From NCBI RefSeq assembly GCF_009763245.1, contig NZ_WKJZ01000001.1, positions 1,132,455 through 1,196,454 on the forward strand: 64,000 nt of DNA. The letters run 5' to 3'. Made by a program: the position numbers and the translations under genes. Each line of letters begins with the position of its first letter. Within the stretch, counting starts at the first letter, position 1. The DNA comes from Pseudomonas xionganensis (GTDB taxonomy: Bacteria > Pseudomonadota > Gammaproteobacteria > Pseudomonadales > Pseudomonadaceae). A model generated the notes under the pieces. The model worked only from the letters and a program-made list of their open reading frames with translations. It searched no databases and was not told the origin of the DNA. Positions 1-7,866 of this stretch are shown in pieces.

Positions 1-3000
1 GCATTACCCTGGGTCGGGGTGGTTGGGCGGGTTCTAGCGTTATCCCATACCGGGTCATAGCCGCCGGCAAACACCAGTACATCGGTGATGTCGGTACCAA
101 TCTTGATACGTGTCTTGACGGGTGCGGACCAGGTTTGCCCCAGGCGGTCGAAGCCCGGTGTCTGGCCGCCAATGATATTCCACAGCAGTTTGGGTTGGTT
201 TCTGTTGGTGACATCCAGCGCATAGATACCGCGTCCGCCTCGGCCCATGGTGGCATAGGCATAGATAAACTCATCCGTTTGCGGGCTACCGGCCCCGGGG
301 GTATCCAGTATCTTGCCATCACCATTAAGGTCATTGACCCAGAGGGTTACCGGGTTATCCATGCCGTAAGGCTTGGGCCGTGTGCTCGAGCTGGTTTTCG
401 CATCATTTTTAAGCAGGTGAATATTGGTCAGCAGCTCTTGCGGCATAAAGGCGAAGACTTCTTGCCCGTTGCTGGTGTTGATGGCCTGAACAAAGCCCTC
501 GTTGGTGCCGATAAAGGCCACCTGGTCCTCTACATCGCACTTGCTTGGGTCGACTGCGTTGGGGGTGGTGCAGCTGTAAGTCGCCAGGCGCGGGGATGAG
601 TGGATCGGGTCGCCCATGGCTTTACGTGCCGTGCCTGTTGTCGGGTCTGTGCCGCGAATAAAACTGATCAGATCGCTATATTCATCGTCACTCATGGCCG
701 CATCGCCAAGATTGGCTTTGCTGACCACGCTGGTATTGATCGGGAAGGCGGTCAGGTTGACCGGTGCAGCCGGTTCGCTGCCGATATAGGTATACAGCTT
801 GCGGCTGGCCGGTGCCGGAAGGCGTGATGCCGCGCCACCCGCAGCGCTGTTGTTGCCGTCGGTAGTGGCTGACCAGAAGCTACGTGCGGTGCTCTTGAAG
901 TTGCCGCTTGTAGGGTCTACTGCAGCCACGTTGTCGGCATCAACAATTTGCGGGTTGTCATTACCCGAGCTGTCGGTCAGGGCAAAGCGATAACGCTTCA
1001 GGTTACCCGGCCAGCGGTTGGTCTCCGAAGGCTTGAATAGCGAGAAGTACAGCTCGTCCTTGTTGTTTTGCCGCTCAAAGGAGTTGACCGGTGCGCTGGC
1101 ACTCACAAAGGTGGTGTCGACATCCTGTACGCTCTGCAGAATATCGCTAAAGGCCTTGCTCAGTTCGCTGGCATTGTTGGGCAGGTAAAAGCCGCCTTCG
1201 CCATTGTCTGCAAGGTCGCGCATAAAGTCCGCCGGGCCTGTATTGCTACCCAGTGCACCCATGGCAAAGCCGATGGTATGGGTATTGATGATATCCAGAC
1301 CGTCGAGCGGGGACTGATCGGTTTCCGCCATAAACTCGGCCAGTTTGCGGGCACAGCGCTCGTCGTTAATTGTCGATGTCGTATCGGCTATCCCGTCAGC
1401 CCGCAAAGCTACACTGCAGCTTCCAGCCAAGTCGTCGATGCTATTTTGTGCCGATGTGGAAGTGCCATTGGCCTGGCCGTCCGTCAGCATCACTACATGG
1501 GTTGGCTGGCAGACACTGGTGCGAGGTGATGGCAAGCCTGAGCGCTCACCGCGCAGATAGCGCGCCGCCTCCAGATAGGTGGGCACAATAGGGGTGCCAC
1601 CGCTGGCCACCATGGCCCCAACCAGCGCGTTAAGGTGGTTGCGTACGGTGTAACCCTTTTCCTCCAGCCCGCCTTGGGCAATCTTCATCCGTAGTTTGAT
1701 CGCCTGGCTGGGGTTGCCTTCATAAGCCGTCGCTTGCAGGCCGCTGGTTGAGGTCTGGCGCAAACGCACCAGCAGATCATTACCCGGTTGCCAGAGGGGG
1801 CGGTTGATTACGCTCTGCAAGCCACTACGAATCTCGGTTTGGTCGCAGACGAACGGAATATTCTCAATCCAGGTGTTCAGGCTGCAGACAGCTTCAGAGG
1901 TATAGCTGCGGCCGGAAGACAAGTTATAGCGGTTGCCCTGGATGGGGGGCGCTGAGTCAGCATTCTGCACACTGATCCGGGTGGTCGTCGCTGAGTCACT
2001 GTTGGACGGCGTAATAATCAGTTGTGCATCAAGAATGGTCGCGCCTTGCTTGATGGGTACACCAGTAAAGCGGGCGCCCAGACCATAGGTTGTGACCGGT
2101 AGGCTATTGCCATCCAGTTGCATATAGCCGTTGGAGTCTTGGCGCGCATCGTCTTTTGGCCCCAGCACCTGGGCTTCAATGATCGGGTTAAGGCAACCGC
2201 CTTCACCGCCTGTATAGGTCACCGTCAGCGTCGGTTGCAGACCTGGGGCACCGTCCAGGCTAAAGGCCTGGCGCGCGCTGTTGCCACTGTCTGGCTCAAG
2301 GACAAAGGCCATGGCATTGTTGCCACACCAACTGCCGAGATTGACCACTTCCTGTACCAGGTTGGTGACATCCGGTCCCGGCTGATGGGTGGGTGGGCTT
2401 TCAACATACCATTCTGGTACGTCCCATGTGGTTATGGCACTTGTCTTTGGGGAGCGCCCAACGACGTCCTCACCAGCGCTTATTTGAGCGGCATCACCGA
2501 TTAGCTGAGCACGAACCTGCAGGGTCAACTGCTCATCGTTATTAACCGCGGTGTCGTTACTGGCTGCTGGAACGAAGTCCAGGCGGGCGCTCTGTACCGT
2601 GGCGCCGCGAGGGATGCCGACGCTCTGGAAGCGCAGAGCAGTGCTGTACTCCTCTTCTATGGTGGCCGGTGCCGTCCATTCGATTACCAGGGTCGGTGCG
2701 TTGGGAATGCCGCCAGTCGTACCGCACTGAAGGCCATCGTCTGGATCCTGGCTGTCGCTGCCGCTCATGCAGAAGCGATATTCGCGGTTTTGTTCGGTGG
2801 CGCGCAATTTCAAAAACAGATCGCCCAGGGGCAGTCCATCATTGTCCAGCACATCCTTGACCTGATCGGTGATATCCACCTGATAGATGCTGGAGGTTTC
2901 CCAGCGGTTGCCTGGCCGAAAGGTTTCCGAAATATAGCTGCGGCCCACATCGATTGGCGTCAACGTCTGCGGCTCGGCGGGCGTTTTGCTGTCTTGAATA

Positions 3001-3851
3001 TCTACGCGCAGAGTTGGGCGGCGACTAGTGTTTTGGGTGTTAAGCGGGCGTAGATGTAGGTAGGCGCGAAAGTCCGGCGCGGCTGCGGCGCTGGCCGGTA
3101 CATTGAGCCCGGTGAAGTACATCAGCGCGGTGCCGCGGATTGGGTTGTCATTATCTTCGTTGGTATCGCCGCCGGGCCGGATGTCAATATTGGCCTTGTC
3201 GGTATTACCGCAAGCATCGCTATTGCTGCTGCGATGGTCATTGTTTGGCTCGTTCATTCGGCAGGCATAGTTTATGCCGCCATCCTGGCTCTGGAAGAAA
3301 CCCTGACGCAGTTTCAGCACGCTGCGTTTGCTATTGAGTGCGTTGCTGGTGGTTTTGACATAACCCATCTGCAGGCTGGGGGCTGTGATATTGGCACCGC
3401 CTCCCAGGCTACTCTGGCTGCCATCATCCCCACTCACCAGAATTTGCGGCTGGCTGGCCACCTGGGTTACCGAGCTGGGCAGGGGCTCGTCGATATAGGT
3501 CACCGGATAGACCATCCGAGAGTTGTCGTACTCCGAACGCGGGTTGAGCACCATAATGCCGGCGTTAATGGGGCCGGCATTGTTGATCACGCTGGTCAGC
3601 GACTCTTTAAGAATCTGCATACGCGATTGTTCGCCGGCAAGCGGATTGTTATTACTGGCGGTGCGCCATTGCATGGAGCCCGAGTTGTCGAGGATAAACA
3701 ACACGTTGGGGCGAACGCCTTCTTCGATATTGGGGCCGCCAAAGAAGATTTCGGTATCGTCGGCGTAGCTGAGGCTGGCACTGAGCAGCAGAGCGCTGGC
3801 AATAGTGCTGCCTAGAACGGTGCGCATATTTTGTGCGAATGAACGATTCAT
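1..3851 (-). CDS. pilY1: Type IV pilus assembly/adhesion protein PilY1 (partial, C-terminus outside window)
   Basis: The minus frame is open without a stop for 1283 codons from the ATG at 3851 to the window edge. PilY1 is the tip adhesin and mechanosensor of type IV pili and primes assembly with the minor pilins. Residues 1-30 form a signal peptide (hydrophobic run ending SYA). A von Willebrand A domain begins with MIDAS D55-x-S57-x-S59 and resumes with GGT753 and LTD791; between them lie about 690 residues with three tandem modules (about 235-392, 398-546, 580-724) that look like DNRLRE/beta-sandwich repeats. The C-terminal beta-propeller starts near residue 1080 and carries an EF-hand-like calcium loop at 1174-1183 (DLNGDGKILD). 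This loop is the equivalent of the site that controls pilus retraction in P. aeruginosa. It lies 24 nt after pilX, as last visible gene of the operon. Confidence 0.93.
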   Translation of the reverse strand, partial: MNRSFAQNMRTVLGSTIASALLLSASLSYADDTEIFFGGPNIEEGVRPNVLFILDNSGSMQWRTASNNNPLAGEQSRMQILKESLTSVINNAGPINAGIMVLNPRSEYDNSRMVYPVTYIDEPLPSSVTQVASQPQILVSGDDGSQSSLGGGANITAPSLQMGYVKTTSNALNSKRSVLKLRQGFFQSQDGGINYACRMNEPNNDHRSSNSDACGNTDKANIDIRPGGDTNEDNDNPIRGTALMYFTGLNVPASAAAAPDFRAYLHLRPLNTQNTSRRPTLRVDIQDSKTPAEPQTLTPIDVGRSYISETFRPGNRWETSSIYQVDITDQVKDVLDNDGLPLGDLFLKLRATEQNREYRFCMSGSDSQDPDDGLQCGTTGGIPNAPTLVIEWTAPATIEEEYSTALRFQSVGIPRGATVQSARLDFVPAASNDTAVNNDEQLTLQVRAQLIGDAAQISAGEDVVGRSPKTSAITTWDVPEWYVESPPTHQPGPDVTNLVQEVVNLGSWCGNNAMAFVLEPDSGNSARQAFSLDGAPGLQPTLTVTYTGGEGGCLNPIIEAQVLGPKDDARQDSNGYMQLDGNSLPVTTYGLGARFTGVPIKQGATILDAQLIITPSNSDSATTTRISVQNADSAPPIQGNRYNLSSGRSYTSEAVCSLNTWIENIPFVCDQTEIRSGLQSVINRPLWQPGNDLLVRLRQTSTSGLQATAYEGNPSQAIKLRMKIAQGGLEEKGYTVRNHLNALVGAMVASGGTPIVPTYLEAARYLRGERSGLPSPRTSVCQPTHVVMLTDGQANGTSTSAQNSIDDLAGSCSVALRADGIADTTSTINDERCARKLAEFMAETDQSPLDGLDIINTHTIGFAMGALGSNTGPADFMRDLADNGEGGFYLPNNASELSKAFSDILQSVQDVDTTFVSASAPVNSFERQNNKDELYFSLFKPSETNRWPGNLKRYRFALTDSSGNDNPQIVDADNVAAVDPTSGNFKSTARSFWSATTDGNNSAAGGAASRLPAPASRKLYTYIGSEPAAPVNLTAFPINTSVVSKANLGDAAMSDDEYSDLISFIRGTDPTTGTARKAMGDPIHSSPRLATYSCTTPNAVDPSKCDVEDQVAFIGTNEGFVQAINTSNGQEVFAFMPQELLTNIHLLKNDAKTSSSTRPKPYGMDNPVTLWVNDLNGDGKILDTPGAGSPQTDEFIYAYATMGRGGRGIYALDVTNRNQPKLLWNIIGGQTPGFDRLGQTWSAPVKTRIKIGTDITDVLVFAGGYDPVWDNARTRPTTPTQGN

Positions 3852-3875
3852 GCTTGTTCTCCCATGAGCCAAGGC

Positions 3876-4286
3876 TTATTGGCCAAGGCGGGTCATGTAA
3901 CCCATCTGATGGCGGCTTCTGGCGCCTGTGTCGGTGCGGGCGTCGCTGGTGGTGTGATAGCAATCGAAGATAAAGCCACTTCCTACACCGATCGAGCCGG
4001 CTACGCAGTGAGCTTGTTGCTCGGTAGCAAGTTGGAATTGGGCATTAGCCCCGGCATTTTGCCAGCTGGCAGGAATGGCGGTTTCGCTGAGGAATAGGGT
4101 CAACCAAGTGGCCAGCCCGCTTTCCGCTGCCTGGAATGCAGTGTTCTGCTCCTGGGCATTGTTGGCCATGCGCTGTTGCAGGCTGGAGGTGCTGGCGGCG
4201 GTAATGGCCAGGATCGTTAGCAATAGCAGCAGGATCAGGCTGACCAGCAGCACCATACCGCGTTGTTGATTGGGCAGCTTTGTCAC
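3876..4286 (-). CDS. pilX: Type IV pilus minor pilin PilX
   Basis: This 136-residue protein has a PilX-type N-terminus: a short basic leader, then an RGMVLLVSLILLLLLTIL membrane helix, then the A-A-x-S-x-x-x-Q-R-M-A-N-N stretch and the AFQAAESGL motif typical of PilX. PilX is a minor pilin of the priming complex at the pilus tip. It acts in the inner membrane and then in the fibre with PilV, PilW, FimU and PilY1. The start overlaps the end of pilW by 4 nt (ATGA), so translation is coupled. It is shorter than the P. aeruginosa protein (about 195 residues, from memory), with most of the difference in the C-terminal head, which retains a single Cys pair. Confidence 0.9.
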   Translation of the reverse strand: MTKLPNQQRGMVLLVSLILLLLLTILAITAASTSSLQQRMANNAQEQNTAFQAAESGLATWLTLFLSETAIPASWQNAGANAQFQLATEQQAHCVAGSIGVGSGFIFDCYHTTSDARTDTGARSRHQMGYMTRLGQ

Positions 4287-4954
4287 AGACGGTTCCTCAG
4301 CTCAATAACCGATGTAAAGGTGCGGGGCACGGCAAACTCGCCGCGCGAGTCATTCACCGCAAGAGTGATTTGAAGCTTTCTGACGTTGGCCATATCGGCT
4401 GTGGCCGCATCGCGCAGGCAGGTATTGGCGCCGCAGGCTTCGATATACCCAATGTTGGCAAAGTTGGCGTTGGCCACCAGCTGCTGGTTAAGGCCAATGT
4501 CGGGGGCTGAGATGCAGAGGTTGTCACCGCAGTCGCTGAAGGTGACCTGATAAGGCTCCATGGGATCCAGGGCGCCATCGCCATCGCTGTCAAAACAGGT
4601 ACGATTCGGGAATGTGCCTGCTGGGTTGGGGCGTGCATAGTGAAAGGTGATTGAGTCGGCGGTGCCAACCAGGGCGCCAACCAGGGCGCCATCGGGGTAG
4701 GTGATACCGCCTGCTTCGGTGGTTGTGCCTGCCCCTACACAGCCCTGATAACCTGCCCGGCGCGCCTCTCGGGCAATCAGCTCAAGGGCCACACGGCCAC
4801 TTTCCTGTACCCGGGCGAGTTCATTGCTGGTGCGGTCGGTGGCGCTGGTGTTGATATAGAGCTGCAGCACACCCAGCAACAGCAGTGAGCTGAGGATGAT
4901 GGTGATCATTAGCTCGATCAAGGAAAATCCCAGTTGCGGTTTGTGTAGGCTCAT
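4283..4954 (-). CDS. pilW: Type IV pilus minor pilin PilW
   Basis: 223 residues. A prepilin leader ends in G-F-S-L-I-E-L-M with the conserved Glu at +5, followed by a hydrophobic helix (ITIILSSLLLLGVLQLYI). The head contains several cysteines likely to form disulfides and a D-x-D-x-D-G-x-x-D acidic loop (DSDGDGALD, about residues 113-121) that could bind calcium. PilW belongs to the minor pilin priming complex that opens pilus assembly. The gene overlaps pilV upstream and pilX downstream by 4 nt each, a tightly coupled operon. The assignment rests on the PilW-type head and on its place between pilV and pilX. Confidence 0.92.
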   Translation of the reverse strand: MSLHKPQLGFSLIELMITIILSSLLLLGVLQLYINTSATDRTSNELARVQESGRVALELIAREARRAGYQGCVGAGTTTEAGGITYPDGALVGALVGTADSITFHYARPNPAGTFPNRTCFDSDGDGALDPMEPYQVTFSDCGDNLCISAPDIGLNQQLVANANFANIGYIEACGANTCLRDAATADMANVRKLQITLAVNDSRGEFAVPRTFTSVIELRNRL

Positions 4955-5475
4955 AGGATTACCTGCATGTTATAGAACGCACGGTCATCGACGTCAGCTT
5001 CATCTACACCGCATGGCTCGGCTAGAACACTGTCAGTCTCTGTAACACCTGGCTCATCCCAAAAAATCACCAGGCAGAATGTGGAATTATTAATCTGTTG
5101 AACAAAGGCCTCTGCGCCCGGCAGGTTGTTCTGCAGATTTGCTGACCACTGGGCGAGGTCGAGATCCACTGTATCGGCTGCGCTGCAGTTGCTGGTTTTT
5201 GTCGCTGCATCAAAGCAGGCTGGTAATACAGCAGCCGATGGATCACCTTGGTAAGGCGAGGCAGCGGCAATTGCTTCATCACGGTTACTGCGCATCCGCT
5301 CAGCCAGGTCGTAAGCCGCAACGGTGGCTGCGCTGCGTTGGGATGCCCCTTGGCTGGACTGCATGCTCGCCATCATCAGAGTAGCCATGCCGAGCAGGCC
5401 AATGGCCAGAACAAACAAGGCAATCAGTACTTCTATCAAGGTGAAGCCTGTTGCCTGGCGAGGGAGTATTAGCAT
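4951..5475 (-). CDS. pilV: Type IV pilus minor pilin PilV
   Basis: 174 residues. The leader MLILPRQATG is cut before F-T-L-I-E-V-L-I-A-L-F, the class III prepilin signal cleaved by PilD, and is followed by the PilV family sequence LAIGLLGMATLMMASMQSSQ with the A-x-x-L-A-E-R-M-R-S-N-R motif near residue 60. PilV is a minor pilin that links the tip complex (PilY1, PilW, PilX) to the fibre together with FimU. The gene overlaps the end of fimU by 7 nt and pilW by 4 nt. Four head cysteines are visible. Confidence 0.93.
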   Translation of the reverse strand: MLILPRQATGFTLIEVLIALFVLAIGLLGMATLMMASMQSSQGASQRSAATVAAYDLAERMRSNRDEAIAAASPYQGDPSAAVLPACFDAATKTSNCSAADTVDLDLAQWSANLQNNLPGAEAFVQQINNSTFCLVIFWDEPGVTETDSVLAEPCGVDEADVDDRAFYNMQVIL

Positions 5476-5951
5476 CCTTCATCTCCTCGGGCACTGTTCA
5501 CTTGTCCCAGCAGGTTGATACACACGACGCGGGAAGTGGTGCCAACACCACGACTGTCTTCGATACTGAATGCGGGATCAGGACCATTGAGGCGGCCAGT
5601 TGGCAGGTAATCCAGCTGAGTGCTTGCGCTGAGTATTTCTACTTCAGTTCCCGTGGCTGGCACTACCCGCAATAGATTGGCGCCTTCCAGTACGATCAAG
5701 CCGCCATGCCATGGCTCTCCAGCGTCACAGGTGGCCATGTCGCTGCTGGGGCAAATGGTAATGGTGCGGCGTTGTTTCACCGCTTCGCTTCTGGCCAGTT
5801 GCAGTGCGCCGAGCAAGCCATTGGTGGTGGTCACGATGCGGTTGTTCTGCACCATGGTTTGATAGGCGGGAATGGCAACGGTGGCCATAATCGCCATGAT
5901 GGCAATGGCAATCATCAACTCAATGAGGGTAAAACCTCTGGTGTTTGGCAT
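5469..5951 (-). CDS. fimU: Type IV pilus minor pilin FimU (GspH/FimT family)
   Basis: 160 residues. The leader MPNTRG precedes F-T-L-I-E-L-M-I-A-I-A-I-M, a canonical prepilin cleavage site, and the mature protein has the GspH/FimT head with N-x-L-L-G-A-L-Q-L-A-R-S-E-A-V-K-R at about residues 44-60 and paired cysteines (TICPSSD, ATCD, VVCI, EGC). FimU joins the minor pilin complex to PilA. It is called FimU rather than FimT because it is the first gene of the overlapping run fimU-pilV-pilW-pilX-pilY1, while the related fimT lies 99 nt upstream. The operon promoter should lie in or before that 99-nt gap. Confidence 0.9.
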   Translation of the reverse strand: MPNTRGFTLIELMIAIAIMAIMATVAIPAYQTMVQNNRIVTTTNGLLGALQLARSEAVKQRRTITICPSSDMATCDAGEPWHGGLIVLEGANLLRVVPATGTEVEILSASTQLDYLPTGRLNGPDPAFSIEDSRGVGTTSRVVCINLLGQVNSARGDEGC

Positions 5952-6050
5952 GCTTGGCTATCCATTTTGACCCATGGACTAGCTTAGCGCCGTGGCGGGG
6001 CAAAGCCATGGGCCTGCGACCAGCGAGCCAAATGGTCGACGAGTTGCAGT

Positions 6051-6566
6051 TCAGCGGCAGGGGAGCGGCGTTTGATGTGCCTGAGCTCTCATTCTGCCTG
6101 TGACATTTATCACGATTTGCCGGGTGCTGACCTTGTCCCGGCAAAGGGAGAAGGTGCCATTGAGTGCTCGCGTTCTGCCGTTGGCAGCAAACTGCAGGTA
6201 GGGGCGCTGACGAAAGTTCGACCAGTACCAGCTGTAGTTGTTTGCCAGCTCCACGCGCTGTAGGAGCTCATCCGTGTGGTCGAGCTTTCCGTCCTGATTA
6301 TGGTCGATGAATAGCAGAACATGCTTATCCCAGCGCTGGGTTGCCAGGCACTGTTCGGTGCCCGGGCAGAGGGTCACGGTTGCCCGCTTCAGCACTGCAG
6401 TGTTGCGGGCATAATGCAGCGCGCCCGTCAGCTGATTGGCCGTTTGTGTTTGCTGGTTCTTCTCGCGTAATGAGCCGAGACCGGGGAGGGCAGTTGCGAG
6501 GATAATGCCGCCAATCAACAGGCTGGCCATAGCCTCGATCAATGAGTGGCCGTTTTCAGTTGTCAT
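6051..6566 (-). CDS. fimT: Type IV pilus pseudopilin FimT
   Basis: 171 residues from the ATG at 6566, which is preceded by an AAGGA ribosome site and yields a short leader MTTENG before H-S-L-I-E-A-M; a longer frame to 6695 would bury the leader and is not used. Glu+5 of the prepilin signal is present, although +1 is His instead of Phe. The head has the GspH/FimT fold signature and a calcium-type acidic loop DHNQDGKLDHTDEL, common in FimT proteins. FimT paralogues of this group bind DNA in natural transformation in some species; whether this one does cannot be told here. It is divergent from thiO, with 62 nt between the starts. Confidence 0.85.
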   Translation of the reverse strand: MTTENGHSLIEAMASLLIGGIILATALPGLGSLREKNQQTQTANQLTGALHYARNTAVLKRATVTLCPGTEQCLATQRWDKHVLLFIDHNQDGKLDHTDELLQRVELANNYSWYWSNFRQRPYLQFAANGRTRALNGTFSLCRDKVSTRQIVINVTGRMRAQAHQTPLPCR

Positions 6567-6628
6567 AATTCCAGCGTCCTTGCCAGAGGGTGTCGTAGTC
6601 AAAACTGAGTCTAGAGCGGATTTTGCGA

Positions 6629-7744
6629 ATGCCAAGTCGAGAAACACATGACGTTGTAGTGGTAGGTGGCGGTGCGATAGGGCTTTTGAGTGCATTTAAC
6701 CTGGCGCTTGGCGGCTTGAGGGTGGCGGTGCTGGAGCGCCGTGAAACTGGGCTGGAATCCTCTTGGGCCGGTGGTGGCATTGTTTCGCCCTTGTATCCCT
6801 GGCGTTATTCGCCAGCCGTGACGGCTCTGGCCCATTGGTCGCAACAGTTCTACCCGAACTTTGCCGAGACGCTGCTGGGCAAGACGGGGATCGATCCCGA
6901 GGTCCATGCGACCGGTTTGTACTGGCTGGACTTGGAGGATGAGGCTGAGGCTTTGAATTGGGCTGCCCGCGAGGGGCGAGTGCTTGAACGAGTGGAATTG
7001 GCCCGTGTAGCCGCTGCGGTGCCGGCTTTGGGGGCGGGATTTACTCGGGCTGTGCATATGCCCGATGTGGCCAATGTGCGCAACCCGCGCTTGCTCAAGG
7101 CGCTGCGTGCGGCCTTGCTGCAAATGCCCAATGTCAGCCTGCATGAGCACTGCGCGGTCACCGGGTTTGTGCGCGAGGATAAACGGGTGGCTGGCGTGCG
7201 CAGTGCTTCCGGGGATTTTTATGCGCAGCGGGTGGTGCTCGCCGCTGGTGCCTGGAGCGGTGAGTTGCTGCGCGAAGTGGGGCTTGAGTTGCCAGTGGTG
7301 CCGGTCAAAGGTCAGATGATTCTTTACAAGTGCGCCGAAGGTTTTCTCCCAGCCATGGTGCTGGCCAAGGGGCGTTATGCGATCCCTCGGCGCGACGGAC
7401 ATATCCTGATCGGCAGTACGTTGGAGCATGCCGAGTTCGACAAGACCCCGACGGATGAGGCCTTGGCCAGTCTTAAAGCGTCAGCTATCGAGTTATTGCC
7501 GGCCTTGGCTGCTGCCGAGGTGGTGGGGCATTGGGCCGGGTTGCGACCTGGCTCGCCTGAGGGCATTCCCTTTATCGGGCCTGTGCCGGGGTATGAAGGG
7601 TTGTGGCTCAACTGCGGACATTACCGCAACGGTCTGGTGTTGGCGCCGGCGTCCTGCCGGTTGTTGGCGGATCTGCTTTTGGGGTGCGAGACGATTGTCG
7701 ATCCGGCGCCTTATGCCCCGGCGGGGCGCCTGGCGCCGTTTTAA
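6629..7744 (+). CDS. thiO: Glycine oxidase ThiO (FAD-dependent)
   Basis: 371 residues from ATG 6629; an in-frame TTG two codons earlier is the alternative. ThiO oxidises glycine to iminoglycine with O2, supplying the nitrogen and carbon of the thiamine thiazole ring. The N-terminal Rossmann motif is VVGGGAIGLL (residues 11-20), followed by the E-R-R dinucleotide Glu; the C-terminal FAD motif appears as G-L-R-P-G-S-P-E-G-I-P-F-I-G and the family-typical GHYRNGLVLAP substrate loop. It belongs to the D-amino-acid oxidase (DAO) family, and a different amino-acid substrate is the main alternative. It sits between the pilin operon and pilRS, the place it holds in other pseudomonads; no other thi gene is near. 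Confidence 0.88.
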   Translation: MPSRETHDVVVVGGGAIGLLSAFNLALGGLRVAVLERRETGLESSWAGGGIVSPLYPWRYSPAVTALAHWSQQFYPNFAETLLGKTGIDPEVHATGLYWLDLEDEAEALNWAAREGRVLERVELARVAAAVPALGAGFTRAVHMPDVANVRNPRLLKALRAALLQMPNVSLHEHCAVTGFVREDKRVAGVRSASGDFYAQRVVLAAGAWSGELLREVGLELPVVPVKGQMILYKCAEGFLPAMVLAKGRYAIPRRDGHILIGSTLEHAEFDKTPTDEALASLKASAIELLPALAAAEVVGHWAGLRPGSPEGIPFIGPVPGYEGLWLNCGHYRNGLVLAPASCRLLADLLLGCETIVDPAPYAPAGRLAPF

Positions 7745-7765
7745 GGGGATAGGCTGCCGATTGGG

Positions 7766-7805
7766 CCGGTACCCGGACGGCGCTGCGCTTGTCCGGGCTA
7801 CCGGC
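7766..7805. repeat. Palindromic repeat (GTAGCCCGGA family), probable bidirectional terminator
   Basis: An inverted repeat with 14-15 nt arms (GCCGGTACCCGGAC and GTCCGGGCTACCGGC, one bulge) and a 12-nt loop. It lies between the converging ends of thiO and pilR. The arm core GTAGCCCGGA recurs at 35097-35152, so this is a dispersed element rather than a chance hairpin. Its position suggests it stops transcription from both sides, but there is no clear T-tract. Confidence 0.7.
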
Positions 7806-7866
7806 AGGTGTTACCCAGATTTTCCAGCTCCACAGGTGGTGTACCCTTCGCGAGACCGGCGCCTGG

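Noticed and set aside
135..3815. Several plus-strand frames across the pilY1 region
   Set aside because: They are in exact antisense register with the uninterrupted pilY1 frame, which has signal peptide, MIDAS and calcium motifs.
6300..6500. Calcium-like DHNQDGKLD loop in FimT as a novelty
   Set aside because: Acidic loops of this kind are frequent in the GspH/FimT family.
6567..6695. N-terminal extension of FimT
   Set aside because: It would place the prepilin cleavage site about 45 residues in and overlaps the divergent thiO start; the ATG at 6566 has a good ribosome site.
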